DNA of 64,000 nucleotides, taken from assembly GCA_029240795.1 (NCBI GenBank), contig JARDZP010000005.1, positions 1 to 64,000 on the forward strand. The letters run 5' to 3'. Made by a program: the position numbers and the translations under genes. The notes under the pieces are model-generated. The model searched no databases, was not told the origin of the DNA, and worked only from the letters and a program-made list of their open reading frames with translations. Below, piece by piece: positions 56,336-64,000 of the stretch. The stretch's first letter is position 1, and the number at the start of each line of letters is the position of its first letter. This DNA comes from Haloplasmataceae bacterium. Its GTDB lineage: Bacteria > Bacillota_I > Bacilli_A > Haloplasmatales > Haloplasmataceae.

Positions 56336-58345
56336 ATGGATTTAATCAATGAATTGTTTAATGAATTACCTGAATATCCTGAGTTTATTGAGGGAATCAG
56401 AAGAGCACCAAAACGAGAGTTTACATTAACAGTACAAGAAACAGAACTTGCTATTAAAAATGCATTAAGATATATACCAGTTAAATGGCATGAATTATTA
56501 GCTAAAGAATTTTTAGATGAGTTACAAACACGTGGCAAAATATATGGTTACAGGTTTATACCAAATGAACGAATTTTTGGTAAACCAATTGATGAATATC
56601 AAGGGAAAACAATTGAAGGAAAAGCAATTCAAGTTATGATTGATAATAATCTTGACTTGAATATTGCTTTATATCCTTATGAACTAGTAACATACGGCGA
56701 AACAGGTAGTGTTGCTCAAAATTGGATGCAATATCATTTAATCAAAAAATATTTGGAAAAAATGACCGACGAACAGACTTTAGTCATTATGTCGGGTCAT
56801 CCATTAGGGTTATTTAAATCAATGAAGCATTCACCCAGAGTAATTATAACAAATGGATTAATGATAGGTATGTATGACGATTTAAAGAATTTTAATCGTG
56901 CTAGTAGTTTAGGGGTAGCATCCTATGGACAAATGACCGCAGGGGGTTATATGTATATTGGTCCTCAAGGAATTGTCCATGGTACTTATAACACATTACT
57001 GAATGCAGGTAGATTGAAATTCAATATTCCTGAAGAAGGAAATTTAGCGGGTATTTTATTTGTTTCAAGCGGCTTAGGTGGTATGAGTGGCGCTCAAGGA
57101 AAAGCTTGTGAGATTGCATGTGGAGTGAGTATTATTGCAGAGGTTGATTTTTCGCGTATTGAAACACGTTTAAATCAAGGTTGGATTAGTATCATAACCC
57201 ATGATCCTGAAGATGCGTTTACCAAAGCATTAGAATACAAAAACCGCAAAGAACCCATTACAATTGCTTATCATGGAAATATTGTGGAAATTTTAGAATA
57301 TGCGATTGATCACAACATTCCTATTGATTTATTAAGTGATCAAACATCCTGTCATAATGCATATGAAGGTGGGTACTGTCCTGTTGGAATCGATTTTATC
57401 GAAAGAACAGAATTACTCTATAAAGATAAAAATAAGTTTACTCATTTAGTTGATAAAAGTTTAAAACGTCATTTTAAAACAATCAAAACTTTAACGGAAA
57501 GAGGAACCTATTTCTTTGATTACGGTAATAGTTTTATGAAAGCTATTTTCGACGCTGGTGTCAAAGAAATTTGTAAAAATGGAGTAGACCCAATGGATGG
57601 CTTTATTTGGCCTAGTTATGTTGAAGATATCATGGGCCCCATCCTTTTTGATTATGGGTATGGACCCTTTAGATGGATTTGTTTAAGTGGTAAAGAGAGT
57701 GATTTAGAAAGAACAGATCAAGTAGCAATGGAATGCATTGATTGTGATAGACGTTTCCAAGACCGCGATAATTATAATTGGATTAGAGACGCTAAAAAGC
57801 ATAATTTAGTGGTCGGAACTAAAGCACGAATTTTATATCAAGACGCAAGTGGTAGATTAAAAATTGCTTTGAAATTGAATGAATTAGTCAGAAATGGTGA
57901 AGTGGGTCCGATCATGTTAGGCAGAGATCATCATGATACAGGCGGAACCGATTCGCCTTTTAGAGAAACCGCGAATATTAAAGATGGCTCTAATATAATG
58001 TCTGAAATGGCTACACAAGTTTTCGCTGGTAATGCGGCTAGGGGAATGACATTAGTAGCACTTCACAATGGTGGAGGTGTAGGTATTGGTAAAGCTATTA
58101 ACGGCGGATTTGGGCTTGTTTTAGATGGTAGTAGTCGAGTGGATGAAATTTTAAAAAGTGCAGTTATTTGGGATGTATTAGGGGGAGTCGCAAGACGAGC
58201 TTGGGCTCAAAATGAACATGCATTAAAAACTGCAAGTATAAGTAATGATGATAATTGTGAAACAATTATAACATTACCTAATCCGACAAATTCCGACTTA
58301 ATTAGTCAATTAGTTAGAAATGAATATGTTAAAGGTGGGAAATAA
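56336..58345 (+). CDS. hutU: Urocanate hydratase (long form)
   Basis: A 669-aa NAD-dependent enzyme converting urocanate to imidazolone propionate. It is about 110 residues longer than the Bacillus/Pseudomonas type; long versions exist in some anaerobic Bacillota and Fusobacteria (from memory). Typical segments are YGQMTAGGYMYIGPQGIVHGT, FVSSGLGGMSGAQGKA, DQTSCHNAYEGGYCPVG and the C-terminal GGGVGIGKAINGGFGLVLDG. It is 12 bases after hutH and overlaps ftcD by one base. Confidence 0.94.
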   Translation: MDLINELFNELPEYPEFIEGIRRAPKREFTLTVQETELAIKNALRYIPVKWHELLAKEFLDELQTRGKIYGYRFIPNERIFGKPIDEYQGKTIEGKAIQVMIDNNLDLNIALYPYELVTYGETGSVAQNWMQYHLIKKYLEKMTDEQTLVIMSGHPLGLFKSMKHSPRVIITNGLMIGMYDDLKNFNRASSLGVASYGQMTAGGYMYIGPQGIVHGTYNTLLNAGRLKFNIPEEGNLAGILFVSSGLGGMSGAQGKACEIACGVSIIAEVDFSRIETRLNQGWISIITHDPEDAFTKALEYKNRKEPITIAYHGNIVEILEYAIDHNIPIDLLSDQTSCHNAYEGGYCPVGIDFIERTELLYKDKNKFTHLVDKSLKRHFKTIKTLTERGTYFFDYGNSFMKAIFDAGVKEICKNGVDPMDGFIWPSYVEDIMGPILFDYGYGPFRWICLSGKESDLERTDQVAMECIDCDRRFQDRDNYNWIRDAKKHNLVVGTKARILYQDASGRLKIALKLNELVRNGEVGPIMLGRDHHDTGGTDSPFRETANIKDGSNIMSEMATQVFAGNAARGMTLVALHNGGGVGIGKAINGGFGLVLDGSSRVDEILKSAVIWDVLGGVARRAWAQNEHALKTASISNDDNCETIITLPNPTNSDLISQLVRNEYVKGGK

Positions 58346-59238
58346 TGAAAATTGTTCAATGTGTACCTAATTTTTCTGAAGGTCGTGATTTAGAAAAAGT
58401 CGAAAAAATTGTTAGTGTATTTAAGAATATTGATAAAGTTAAACTAGTAAGTTATGAACCAGAGCCGAATTATAATCGTACTGTCGTTACCCTACTTGGG
58501 GATCCTGAATTAATCAAGGATGCGGTGATTAAAATGGTAGGTCTAACTACAGAATTAATTGATTTAAATAATCATGTAGGTGAGCATCCAAGGATGGGAG
58601 CTACAGATGTTATTCCGTTTATTCCGATTAAAGATATGACAATGGAAGAATGCATAAATTTAGCTAAAGATTTAGGAAAAGAAATAAGTCAAATATATAA
58701 TATACCCGTCTTTTTATATGAAGAAGCCGCAAATTTAGAATATCGACATGATTTATCTGATATTCGAAAAGGTCAATTTGAAGGTATGAAAGAAAAAATT
58801 AAAGATCCACGTTGGAACCCTGATTTTGGTAATCCTGAAATTCATCAGACTGCTGGAGTTACAGCTGTCGGAGCACGAATGCCTTTAGTTGCTTTCAATA
58901 TTAACTTAGATTCAAGCAACGTTGAAGTAGCTAATAAAATCGCTAAAGCAATTCGATATTCTAACGGTGGTTTTCGTTATATTAAAGCAGGTCCTGCAGA
59001 AATAAAAGATAAAGGAATTGTTCAGGTTACGATGAATATTACCAATTATAAGAAAACGAGTATTTATCGAGTGTTTGAAACCGTAAAAATGGAGGCACGA
59101 AGATACGGAATTAATGTGTTAGGTAGTGAAATTATTGGTCTAGTTCCACTAGAAGCTCTTGTAGAATCAATGGAATATTATTTAGGTCTAGAAGGATTTA
59201 GTGTTAACAAAGTGTTAGAAACGAACCTTATTGAATAG
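58345..59238 (+). CDS. ftcD: Glutamate formimidoyltransferase
   Basis: A 297-aa enzyme moving the formimino group from formiminoglutamate to tetrahydrofolate, releasing glutamate. IVQCVPNFSEGRDLEKVEKI, HVGEHPRMGATDVIPFIP, VFLYEEAA and GVTAVGARMPLVAFNINL are diagnostic. It is the transferase domain only; the cyclodeaminase is a separate gene (fchA), in contrast to the fused animal FTCD. Start overlaps the hutU stop (TAATG). Confidence 0.95.
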   Translation: MKIVQCVPNFSEGRDLEKVEKIVSVFKNIDKVKLVSYEPEPNYNRTVVTLLGDPELIKDAVIKMVGLTTELIDLNNHVGEHPRMGATDVIPFIPIKDMTMEECINLAKDLGKEISQIYNIPVFLYEEAANLEYRHDLSDIRKGQFEGMKEKIKDPRWNPDFGNPEIHQTAGVTAVGARMPLVAFNINLDSSNVEVANKIAKAIRYSNGGFRYIKAGPAEIKDKGIVQVTMNITNYKKTSIYRVFETVKMEARRYGINVLGSEIIGLVPLEALVESMEYYLGLEGFSVNKVLETNLIE

Positions 59239-59246
59239 GAGGTTAT

Positions 59247-60500
59247 ATGGATTTAATTATTTATAATATTTCTCAATTAGTAACCATGCGTGGTAAAAAT
59301 GCATTAAGATGTGGAATTGAGATGCAAAAAGTTGAGATTCTTGAGAATGCTTATATAGTGATTAAAAATGGTAAGTTTTTATCAATTGGTATGGGTGAGG
59401 GGTATAGTCAATATTTAAATGATGATACAAATTTGTTAAATGGTAAAGGATATTTAGTCACACCGGGTTTAATTGATTCACACACCCATTTAGTTCATTA
59501 TGGTTCAAGAGAACATGAATTAGAAATGAAATTAAATGGATTTTCTTATATGGATATTTTAAATAAAGGGGGAGGAATCTTATATACAGTTGCTCAAACT
59601 AGAGCTGCTTCATTTGATCAACTATATTTAAAGGCGAAAAAAAGTTTAGATGAGATGTTACGATTAGGTATTACTTGTGTTGAGGCCAAAAGTGGCTATG
59701 GTTTGAATTTAGAAACAGAAATTAAACAACTTGAAGTCGCCAAGAAGTTAAATGAATATCATCCGATTATGATTAAGAGTACATTTTTAGGTGCACACGC
59801 TATTCCATTTGAATACAAGGAAAAAAAGGATCTTTATATAGAAGAAGTTCTAAAGATGCTTGAAGTAATTAAAGAAAAAGATTTAGCTGAATATTGTGAT
59901 GTGTTTTGTCAAGATGGGATATTTGATAGAGAAGAAAGTAAAAGGATATTAATAAGAGCGAAGGAATTAGGGTTTAAATTAAAAATTCATGCTGATGAAA
60001 TGTCTAGTGGTGGAAGTCATTTAGCTTGTGAACTAACGTGTGTTTCAGCGGATCATTTAATGACTTCAACATTAAATGATATAAAAAATTTAGCGAATCA
60101 TAAAGTAATTACTAATTTATTACCCGCAACAACATTTAATTTGAATAAGGATTATGCATTGGCTAGATTAATGATTGATAATAATTGCGGTGTCGCATTA
60201 TCATCTGATTATAATCCAGGAAGTTGTCCTTCTTTAAATCTTCAATTTGTGATGTATTTAGCTACTAATAAAATGAAGATGTTACCCATAGAGGTAATGA
60301 CAGCAGTTACAATGAATGGTGCCTGTTCAATAAATTTAGAAAATGAAAAAGGGTCAATCGATATTGGTAAAGACGCTGATTTTGTTATATTTGATGCACC
60401 AAATTTAAATTATATAATGTATCATTTTGGTATAAATCATGTTAAAGATGTTTATATCAAAGGTAAATGTGTTGTAAGTGACCAAAAAATTTGTTACTGA
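59247..60500 (+). CDS. hutI: Imidazolonepropionase
   Basis: A 417-aa amidohydrolase opening the imidazolone ring to formiminoglutamate. Metal ligands are in VTPGLIDSHTHLVHYGSRE (His-x-His), LKIHADEMSSGG and SADHLM; ALSSDYNPGSCP is the Asp motif. KSGYGLNLETE is also characteristic. Eight bases after ftcD with AGGAGG. Full length. Confidence 0.96.
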   Translation: MDLIIYNISQLVTMRGKNALRCGIEMQKVEILENAYIVIKNGKFLSIGMGEGYSQYLNDDTNLLNGKGYLVTPGLIDSHTHLVHYGSREHELEMKLNGFSYMDILNKGGGILYTVAQTRAASFDQLYLKAKKSLDEMLRLGITCVEAKSGYGLNLETEIKQLEVAKKLNEYHPIMIKSTFLGAHAIPFEYKEKKDLYIEEVLKMLEVIKEKDLAEYCDVFCQDGIFDREESKRILIRAKELGFKLKIHADEMSSGGSHLACELTCVSADHLMTSTLNDIKNLANHKVITNLLPATTFNLNKDYALARLMIDNNCGVALSSDYNPGSCPSLNLQFVMYLATNKMKMLPIEVMTAVTMNGACSINLENEKGSIDIGKDADFVIFDAPNLNYIMYHFGINHVKDVYIKGKCVVSDQKICY

Positions 60501-60509
60501 GGTGAATAT

Positions 60510-61151
60510 ATGAGTTTAAAAGATTTAACTATTTTAGAATTCTTAAATGAAGTTGACTCCAAAAGTCCTGCTCCTGGTGGTGGAAGTGTTTCAGCTTTAA
60601 CAGCAACTCTGGGTGTTGCATTAACAAGAATGGTAGGCCATCTAACATTAAATCGTAAAGGATTTTTTGAATTATCTGATTCTTTACAAAATGAATACAA
60701 ATATCATTTTAATTTATTATGTATTATTAAAGAAAAGTTACTCGTTTTAATGGATGAAGATACTAACGCCTTTAATAAATATTTGTCAGCAACAAAATTA
60801 CCTAAAAACAACGATGAAGAAATAAGCGTTCGTAAAGAAGCAATCGATCTTGCGACTATAGAAACAATACAAGTTCCATTAGAAGTTGCTAATTTATCGT
60901 ACAAAGCACTTGAAGTGATAGAAAAGATGGTTAATTATGGTAATAAAAATGCGATATCAGATATTGGCGTTGGTGTTATACTCATATATGCTGGAATCGA
61001 AGGCGCAATTTTAAATGTGAAGATCAATTTAAGTGGGTTACAAGCTGAACAAAGTGCTCATTTCAAAAAAGAATGTCAAGATTTAATTAACCGCAGCAGA
61101 AAAATTAAAGATGAAATGATGCTAATAGTAAATGATTTTATAAATTTGTAA
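60510..61151 (+). CDS. fchA: Formimidoyltetrahydrofolate cyclodeaminase
   Basis: A 213-aa helical enzyme converting 5-formimino-THF to 5,10-methenyl-THF and ammonia, so histidine breakdown feeds the one-carbon pool. SPAPGGGSVSALTATLGVAL at about 21-40 is the signature; DEDTNAFNKY and the C-terminal GAILNVKINL follow. Nine bases after hutI. Last gene of the hut operon; no strong terminator is visible right after it. Confidence 0.94.
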   Translation: MSLKDLTILEFLNEVDSKSPAPGGGSVSALTATLGVALTRMVGHLTLNRKGFFELSDSLQNEYKYHFNLLCIIKEKLLVLMDEDTNAFNKYLSATKLPKNNDEEISVRKEAIDLATIETIQVPLEVANLSYKALEVIEKMVNYGNKNAISDIGVGVILIYAGIEGAILNVKINLSGLQAEQSAHFKKECQDLINRSRKIKDEMMLIVNDFINL

Positions 61152-61217
61152 AATCTTCTTTAATTTTTTAATAAAATGAATTATAATTGAAATATAATAT
61201 GGGAAAGGAATTGTAAT

Positions 61218-62036
61218 ATGAGAAGATTAAGTCTATTAACTGCACTACTAATTGTAGTGATATTGTCTGGTTGTCAAAAAAGTACAACAGAGGCAACAAC
61301 TACAAAACCAGAGTTAACTGTAAATGAGGTATGGGAGGGAGTAAAAAGTAATTATCAAGATGCAAACAGCATTTTAGTAGATGAATATTCAAAATTAAGT
61401 TTTAAAACGAATGGTACATTATTAAATTTTGAGTTAACTGGAAAATATGAATCTACAAAAGATCCTTTAGTTCATAAATTAAACAACCTTTTGGATTTTG
61501 ATAATATAGACCCAATGGATATGTATATGTATATAGTTAAAGAAGGTAATAATTATTTCAGTTATAGTTCACTAAACAACAGTAGTTTTGAGAAGGAACC
61601 AATTAGTGAAACGGAAATGAATGAAGAATTAGAAAATGTAATACTAGATTTTACTATTGATGTAATGCCAACTAATATTACAAACACAAATAAATATACA
61701 ACAAATGGTGTAAACTATGTTGAGTATACTAACGTGTTTAAATTAAGTGATGTTGCTACAAAATATCAAGATATGTTTGAAGTGGATATTATTTTATATT
61801 ATGGTGACTATGATCTTGACTTAATTAAAGGTATTGAAATAGAAGAAAAAATAATTGTAAATTTAGATGAATTAGTCATTGTATCAGCGAATTTTGATGT
61901 AAAAGATATTATGCAAAAATGTATGGATGAAAGTATACTTCCGACTATAGCGACAATAACAGGTTTAGAAACTGAACATAAAATAACATTCTCTAAATAT
62001 AATAATGTTACGATTGATACAACTATTCTAGAATAA
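61218..62036 (+). CDS. Hypothetical lipoprotein
   Basis: A 272-aa lipoprotein with lipobox ILSGC (Cys19) and a short Thr/Glu linker (TTEATTTKPE). The rest alternates beta-type segments with acidic stretches (for example TIDVMPTNITNTNKYTTNG), which loosely suggests a LolA/LppX- or DUF6612-like fold; I cannot confirm that. GAAAGGAA precedes the ATG and a TATAAT lies at 61193-61198. It has its own terminator. Function unknown. Confidence 0.8.
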   Translation: MRRLSLLTALLIVVILSGCQKSTTEATTTKPELTVNEVWEGVKSNYQDANSILVDEYSKLSFKTNGTLLNFELTGKYESTKDPLVHKLNNLLDFDNIDPMDMYMYIVKEGNNYFSYSSLNNSSFEKEPISETEMNEELENVILDFTIDVMPTNITNTNKYTTNGVNYVEYTNVFKLSDVATKYQDMFEVDIILYYGDYDLDLIKGIEIEEKIIVNLDELVIVSANFDVKDIMQKCMDESILPTIATITGLETEHKITFSKYNNVTIDTTILE

Positions 62037-62042
62037 ATATTT

Positions 62043-62077
62043 AGGACTAATCGGTTTGATTAGTCCTTTATTTTTTT
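62043..62077 (+). terminator. Terminator of the lipoprotein gene
   Basis: A 10-bp perfect stem (aggactaatc / gattagtcct) with a 5-base loop and T run. Confidence 0.92.
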
Positions 62078-62144
62078 ATGTAATTCATAAATTATTAATT
62101 TAATGATTATAATGTATTAAAGTGATATTTAGGGAGGGTTTTTC

Positions 62145-63524
62145 ATGAATAAATACATAGCTCCACCATTTCGGATTAAAATGATTGAATCAATTAAAAT
62201 GACAACTTTAGAAGAAAGAAAATTAAAGTTAAAGGAAGCAGGATATAATCCATTTTCATTAAGAAGTGAAGATGTCTACATAGATCTCTTAACTGATAGT
62301 GGAACTGGTGCAATGAGTCAAAATCAATGGGCAGCCTTAATGGTTGGCGATGAAGCTTACGCAGGCAGTAAAAGTTTTTTTAAGTTAGAAGAAGTCGTTA
62401 AAAAGATAACAGGTTATCAATTTGTTATTCCAGCTCATCAAGGTCGTGGTGCAGAACAAGTGGTGTTGCCACTTTTAATGAAAGAAAAAGGGATGTATTA
62501 TATCAGTAATACCCATTTTGACACAACTCGAGCGCATGTTGAAATCGCTGGTGGTCGTGCAGTAGATATTGTGATTGATGAATGTTTTGACACAGAACAA
62601 AATCATCCATTTAAAGGGAATTTTGACCTCGAAAGATTAGAGAAATTTATTAAAGAAAAAGGTCCCAGTCAAATTGCCGGAATTATTATGACAATCACAA
62701 ATAATTCAGCTGGTGGTCAACCTGTAAGTATGGAAAATATGCGTGAAGTAAAGAAAATCGCAGACAAATACAAAATAAAAACATTAATTGATGGTGCAAG
62801 ATATGCAGAAAATGCTTATTTTATAAAACAACGTGAAAAAGGTTATGAAAATAAAACTATTAGTGAAATTGTAAAAGAAGTCTTGAGTTATGCTGATATT
62901 TTCTTAATGAGTGCAAAAAAGGATGGGTTAGTTAATATTGGTGGCTTGATAGCGATTAAAGATGATTTTGATTTTTATCAAAAATGTCGAACTTACATCG
63001 TTCCTTGGGAAGGCTTTCCAACTTATGGTGGATTAGCAGGTCGTGACATGGAAGCTTTAGCTGTTGGACTAGAGGAAGCATTAGAAGAAACTTATTTGCA
63101 ACATCGAATTGACCAAGTTCGTTTTCTAGGAGAAAAACTGTTAGAAGCAGGCGTGCCAATCCAATACCCTATTGGTGGTCATGCCGTTTTCGTTGATTGT
63201 AAAAAAATCTGTCCTCATATTCCCTATTTTGAGTTTCCAGCTCAAGCTGTTTGTAACGAATTATATCTAGAAGCTGGAGTTAGAGCTGTAGAAATAGGAT
63301 CCTTTTTGTTAGGAAGAAACCCAGATACAGGAGAAAACCTAGAGAGTCCACTTGAATTTATGCGATTAACAATACCACGTCGAACTTATACAAATGAACA
63401 TCTAGCTTATGTTGCTGAAGCTGTAATCAATGTTTACAAAAGAAGAGAAACTATAAAAGGTTTTGATTTTGAATATGAACCACCTGTATTACGTCACTTT
63501 ACAGCGAGATTAAAACCATTATAA
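62145..63524 (+). CDS. tnaA: Tryptophanase
   Basis: A 459-aa PLP enzyme splitting tryptophan to indole, pyruvate and ammonia. THQGRGAEQ-type [23 protein letters not shown] and PLP-Lys in MSAKKDG (Lys260) are present. The overall sequence, especially [15 protein letters not shown] and [15 protein letters not shown], resembles tyrosine phenol-lyase. Three positions separating the two are tryptophanase-type: Asp126 (HFDTT; Thr in TPL), Ile385 in [10 protein letters not shown] (Arg in TPL) and His451 in LRHFTARL (Phe in TPL). GGGAGGG precedes the ATG. The upstream gap of about 70 nt has no room for an E. coli-type tnaC leader, and no tnaB permease is adjacent. Confidence 0.92.
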   Translation: MNKYIAPPFRIKMIESIKMTTLEERKLKLKEAGYNPFSLRSEDVYIDLLTDSGTGAMSQNQWAALMVGDEAYAGSKSFFKLEEVVKKITGYQFVIPAHQGRGAEQVVLPLLMKEKGMYYISNTHFDTTRAHVEIAGGRAVDIVIDECFDTEQNHPFKGNFDLERLEKFIKEKGPSQIAGIIMTITNNSAGGQPVSMENMREVKKIADKYKIKTLIDGARYAENAYFIKQREKGYENKTISEIVKEVLSYADIFLMSAKKDGLVNIGGLIAIKDDFDFYQKCRTYIVPWEGFPTYGGLAGRDMEALAVGLEEALEETYLQHRIDQVRFLGEKLLEAGVPIQYPIGGHAVFVDCKKICPHIPYFEFPAQAVCNELYLEAGVRAVEIGSFLLGRNPDTGENLESPLEFMRLTIPRRTYTNEHLAYVAEAVINVYKRRETIKGFDFEYEPPVLRHFTARLKPL

Positions 63525-63536
63525 TTTTATTCATTA

Positions 63537-63567
63537 AAAGACAGACTAAATTTTTTAGTCTGTCTTT
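63537..63567. terminator. Terminator between convergent genes
   Basis: A 12-bp stem (aaagacagacta / tagtctgtcttt), short T runs on both sides, located between tnaA and the minus-strand membrane protein gene. Confidence 0.75.
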
Positions 63568-63586
63568 AAAATATGCTTCTCATTTT

Positions 63587-63886
63587 TTACTTCCAAGCAA
63601 ACCGAATGATAATGTAAAACCAATATATTATATTTAAAATAACAATAGAGGCATTGTAAATAATTATTTTAGTTTTACTGGATAACTTTCTAGAGGTAAT
63701 TCCACCACTTATGATCGCTATTCCACACAAAATCGCAAATACTATTCTTCTAAAACTGTTAGCATTAAAATCCGCATAAGGATCATGACCCAATAGATCA
63801 ACTAATAAAACTACATCAAGAATAGAGTAAGGAATAAGTAGAATAGGTATTAACACAAACGGTAAGATGAATTTTAATTTTCTCAT
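63587..63886 (-). CDS. Hypothetical small membrane protein
   Basis: A 99-aa protein with three hydrophobic helices (about 4-30, 44-60, 72-93) joined by a short acidic loop (LGHDPYADFN) and a Lys/Arg-rich loop. Not recognised. The ATG at 63886 follows AAGGAG. The upstream gene's stop TAA overlaps this ribosome-binding site, so the two genes are probably co-transcribed and coupled. Confidence 0.75.
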   Translation of the reverse strand: MRKLKFILPFVLIPILLIPYSILDVVLLVDLLGHDPYADFNANSFRRIVFAILCGIAIISGGITSRKLSSKTKIIIYNASIVILNIIYWFYIIIRFAWK

Positions 63887-63897
63887 AAATTCACTCC

Positions 63898-64000
63898 TTA
63901 TTTTAATAATTTTATTTGAAAACAACGATGAATTTGAGCAGGATAACTTTCGGCAATCAGTCCATTAAAGATTATTTCAACTTGATCATTAACTTGAATA
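63898..64000 (-). CDS. 3' end of a hypothetical protein (partial)
   Basis: The last 33 codons of a minus-strand gene run in from beyond the window, ending QVNDQVEIIFNGLIAESYPA and then a short basic tail. The NGLIAESYPAQI pattern is reminiscent of DUF3221/YobA-like secreted proteins, but the piece is too short to be sure. Its TAA stop is at 63898-63900. Confidence 0.6.
   Translation of the reverse strand, partial: IQVNDQVEIIFNGLIAESYPAQIHRCFQIKLLK

Overview
The window is a low-GC (roughly 30% by eye), gene-dense stretch of a Bacillota chromosome. Gene order and content resemble Bacillus-type housekeeping loci: rpsO-pnp followed by the dipicolinate/DAP genes, rnjB and a spoIIIE-type gene; mnmA-recD2; guaA-guaB. 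The AT richness and small accessory load recall the Erysipelotrichia / Haloplasma-Turicibacter / Izemoplasma side of the phylum. TGA is used as an ordinary stop (dpaB, asd, dapG, hutH), so this is not a UGA=Trp mollicute. Dipicolinate synthase genes suggest an endospore former or a recent descendant of one. Species cannot be named from the sequence alone.

Layout. 1-0.65 kb: two tandem copies of rpsU. 0.9-4.6 kb: rnhC, divergent from mutS2, then trxA. 5-10.3 kb: a small hypothetical, truB, ribF, rpsO, pnp. 10.5-14.9 kb: an overlapping operon dpaA-dpaB-asd-dapG-dapA that carries aspartyl phosphate to dipicolinic acid, with a sigma-K-like promoter in front. 15-18.7 kb: an RNase J2-type protein and a SpoIIIE/FtsK-like protein, both of which have lost catalytic residues. 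18.7-23.7 kb: a BMP-type nucleoside ABC importer. 23.8-29.5 kb: a complete nadABCDE operon for NAD synthesis. 29.7-31.6 kb: a membrane-anchored protein with seven Ig-like repeats. 31.7-36.8 kb: rarA (minus strand), mnmA, recD2 and a 48-aa protein. 37-42.9 kb: the pyruvate dehydrogenase operon and a convergent lipoate ligase. 43.1-49.5 kb: an oligopeptide ABC importer behind a perfect consensus promoter. 49.6-53.4 kb: a putative cell-wall amidase with a second sigma-K-like promoter (minus strand), then a guanine riboswitch and guaA-guaB. 54.0-54.7 kb: a transposase relic. 54.8-61.2 kb: the histidine-utilisation operon hutH-hutU-ftcD-hutI-fchA with a catabolite-responsive element. 61.2-64 kb: a lipoprotein, tryptophanase and two small minus-strand genes.

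The physiology that emerges is that of an organism living on peptides and amino acids. Opp brings in peptides. Histidine is degraded to glutamate, ammonia and one-carbon units, and tryptophan to indole, pyruvate and ammonia. Pyruvate dehydrogenase uses scavenged lipoate. Nucleosides are imported, while NAD is made de novo. The least ordinary part is 10.4-18.7 kb, which keeps the Bacillus sporulation-locus order but holds a DapG with a shortened regulatory half, an RNase J lacking metal ligands and a SpoIIIE-like protein without a working Walker motif or the C-terminal DNA-reading domain.
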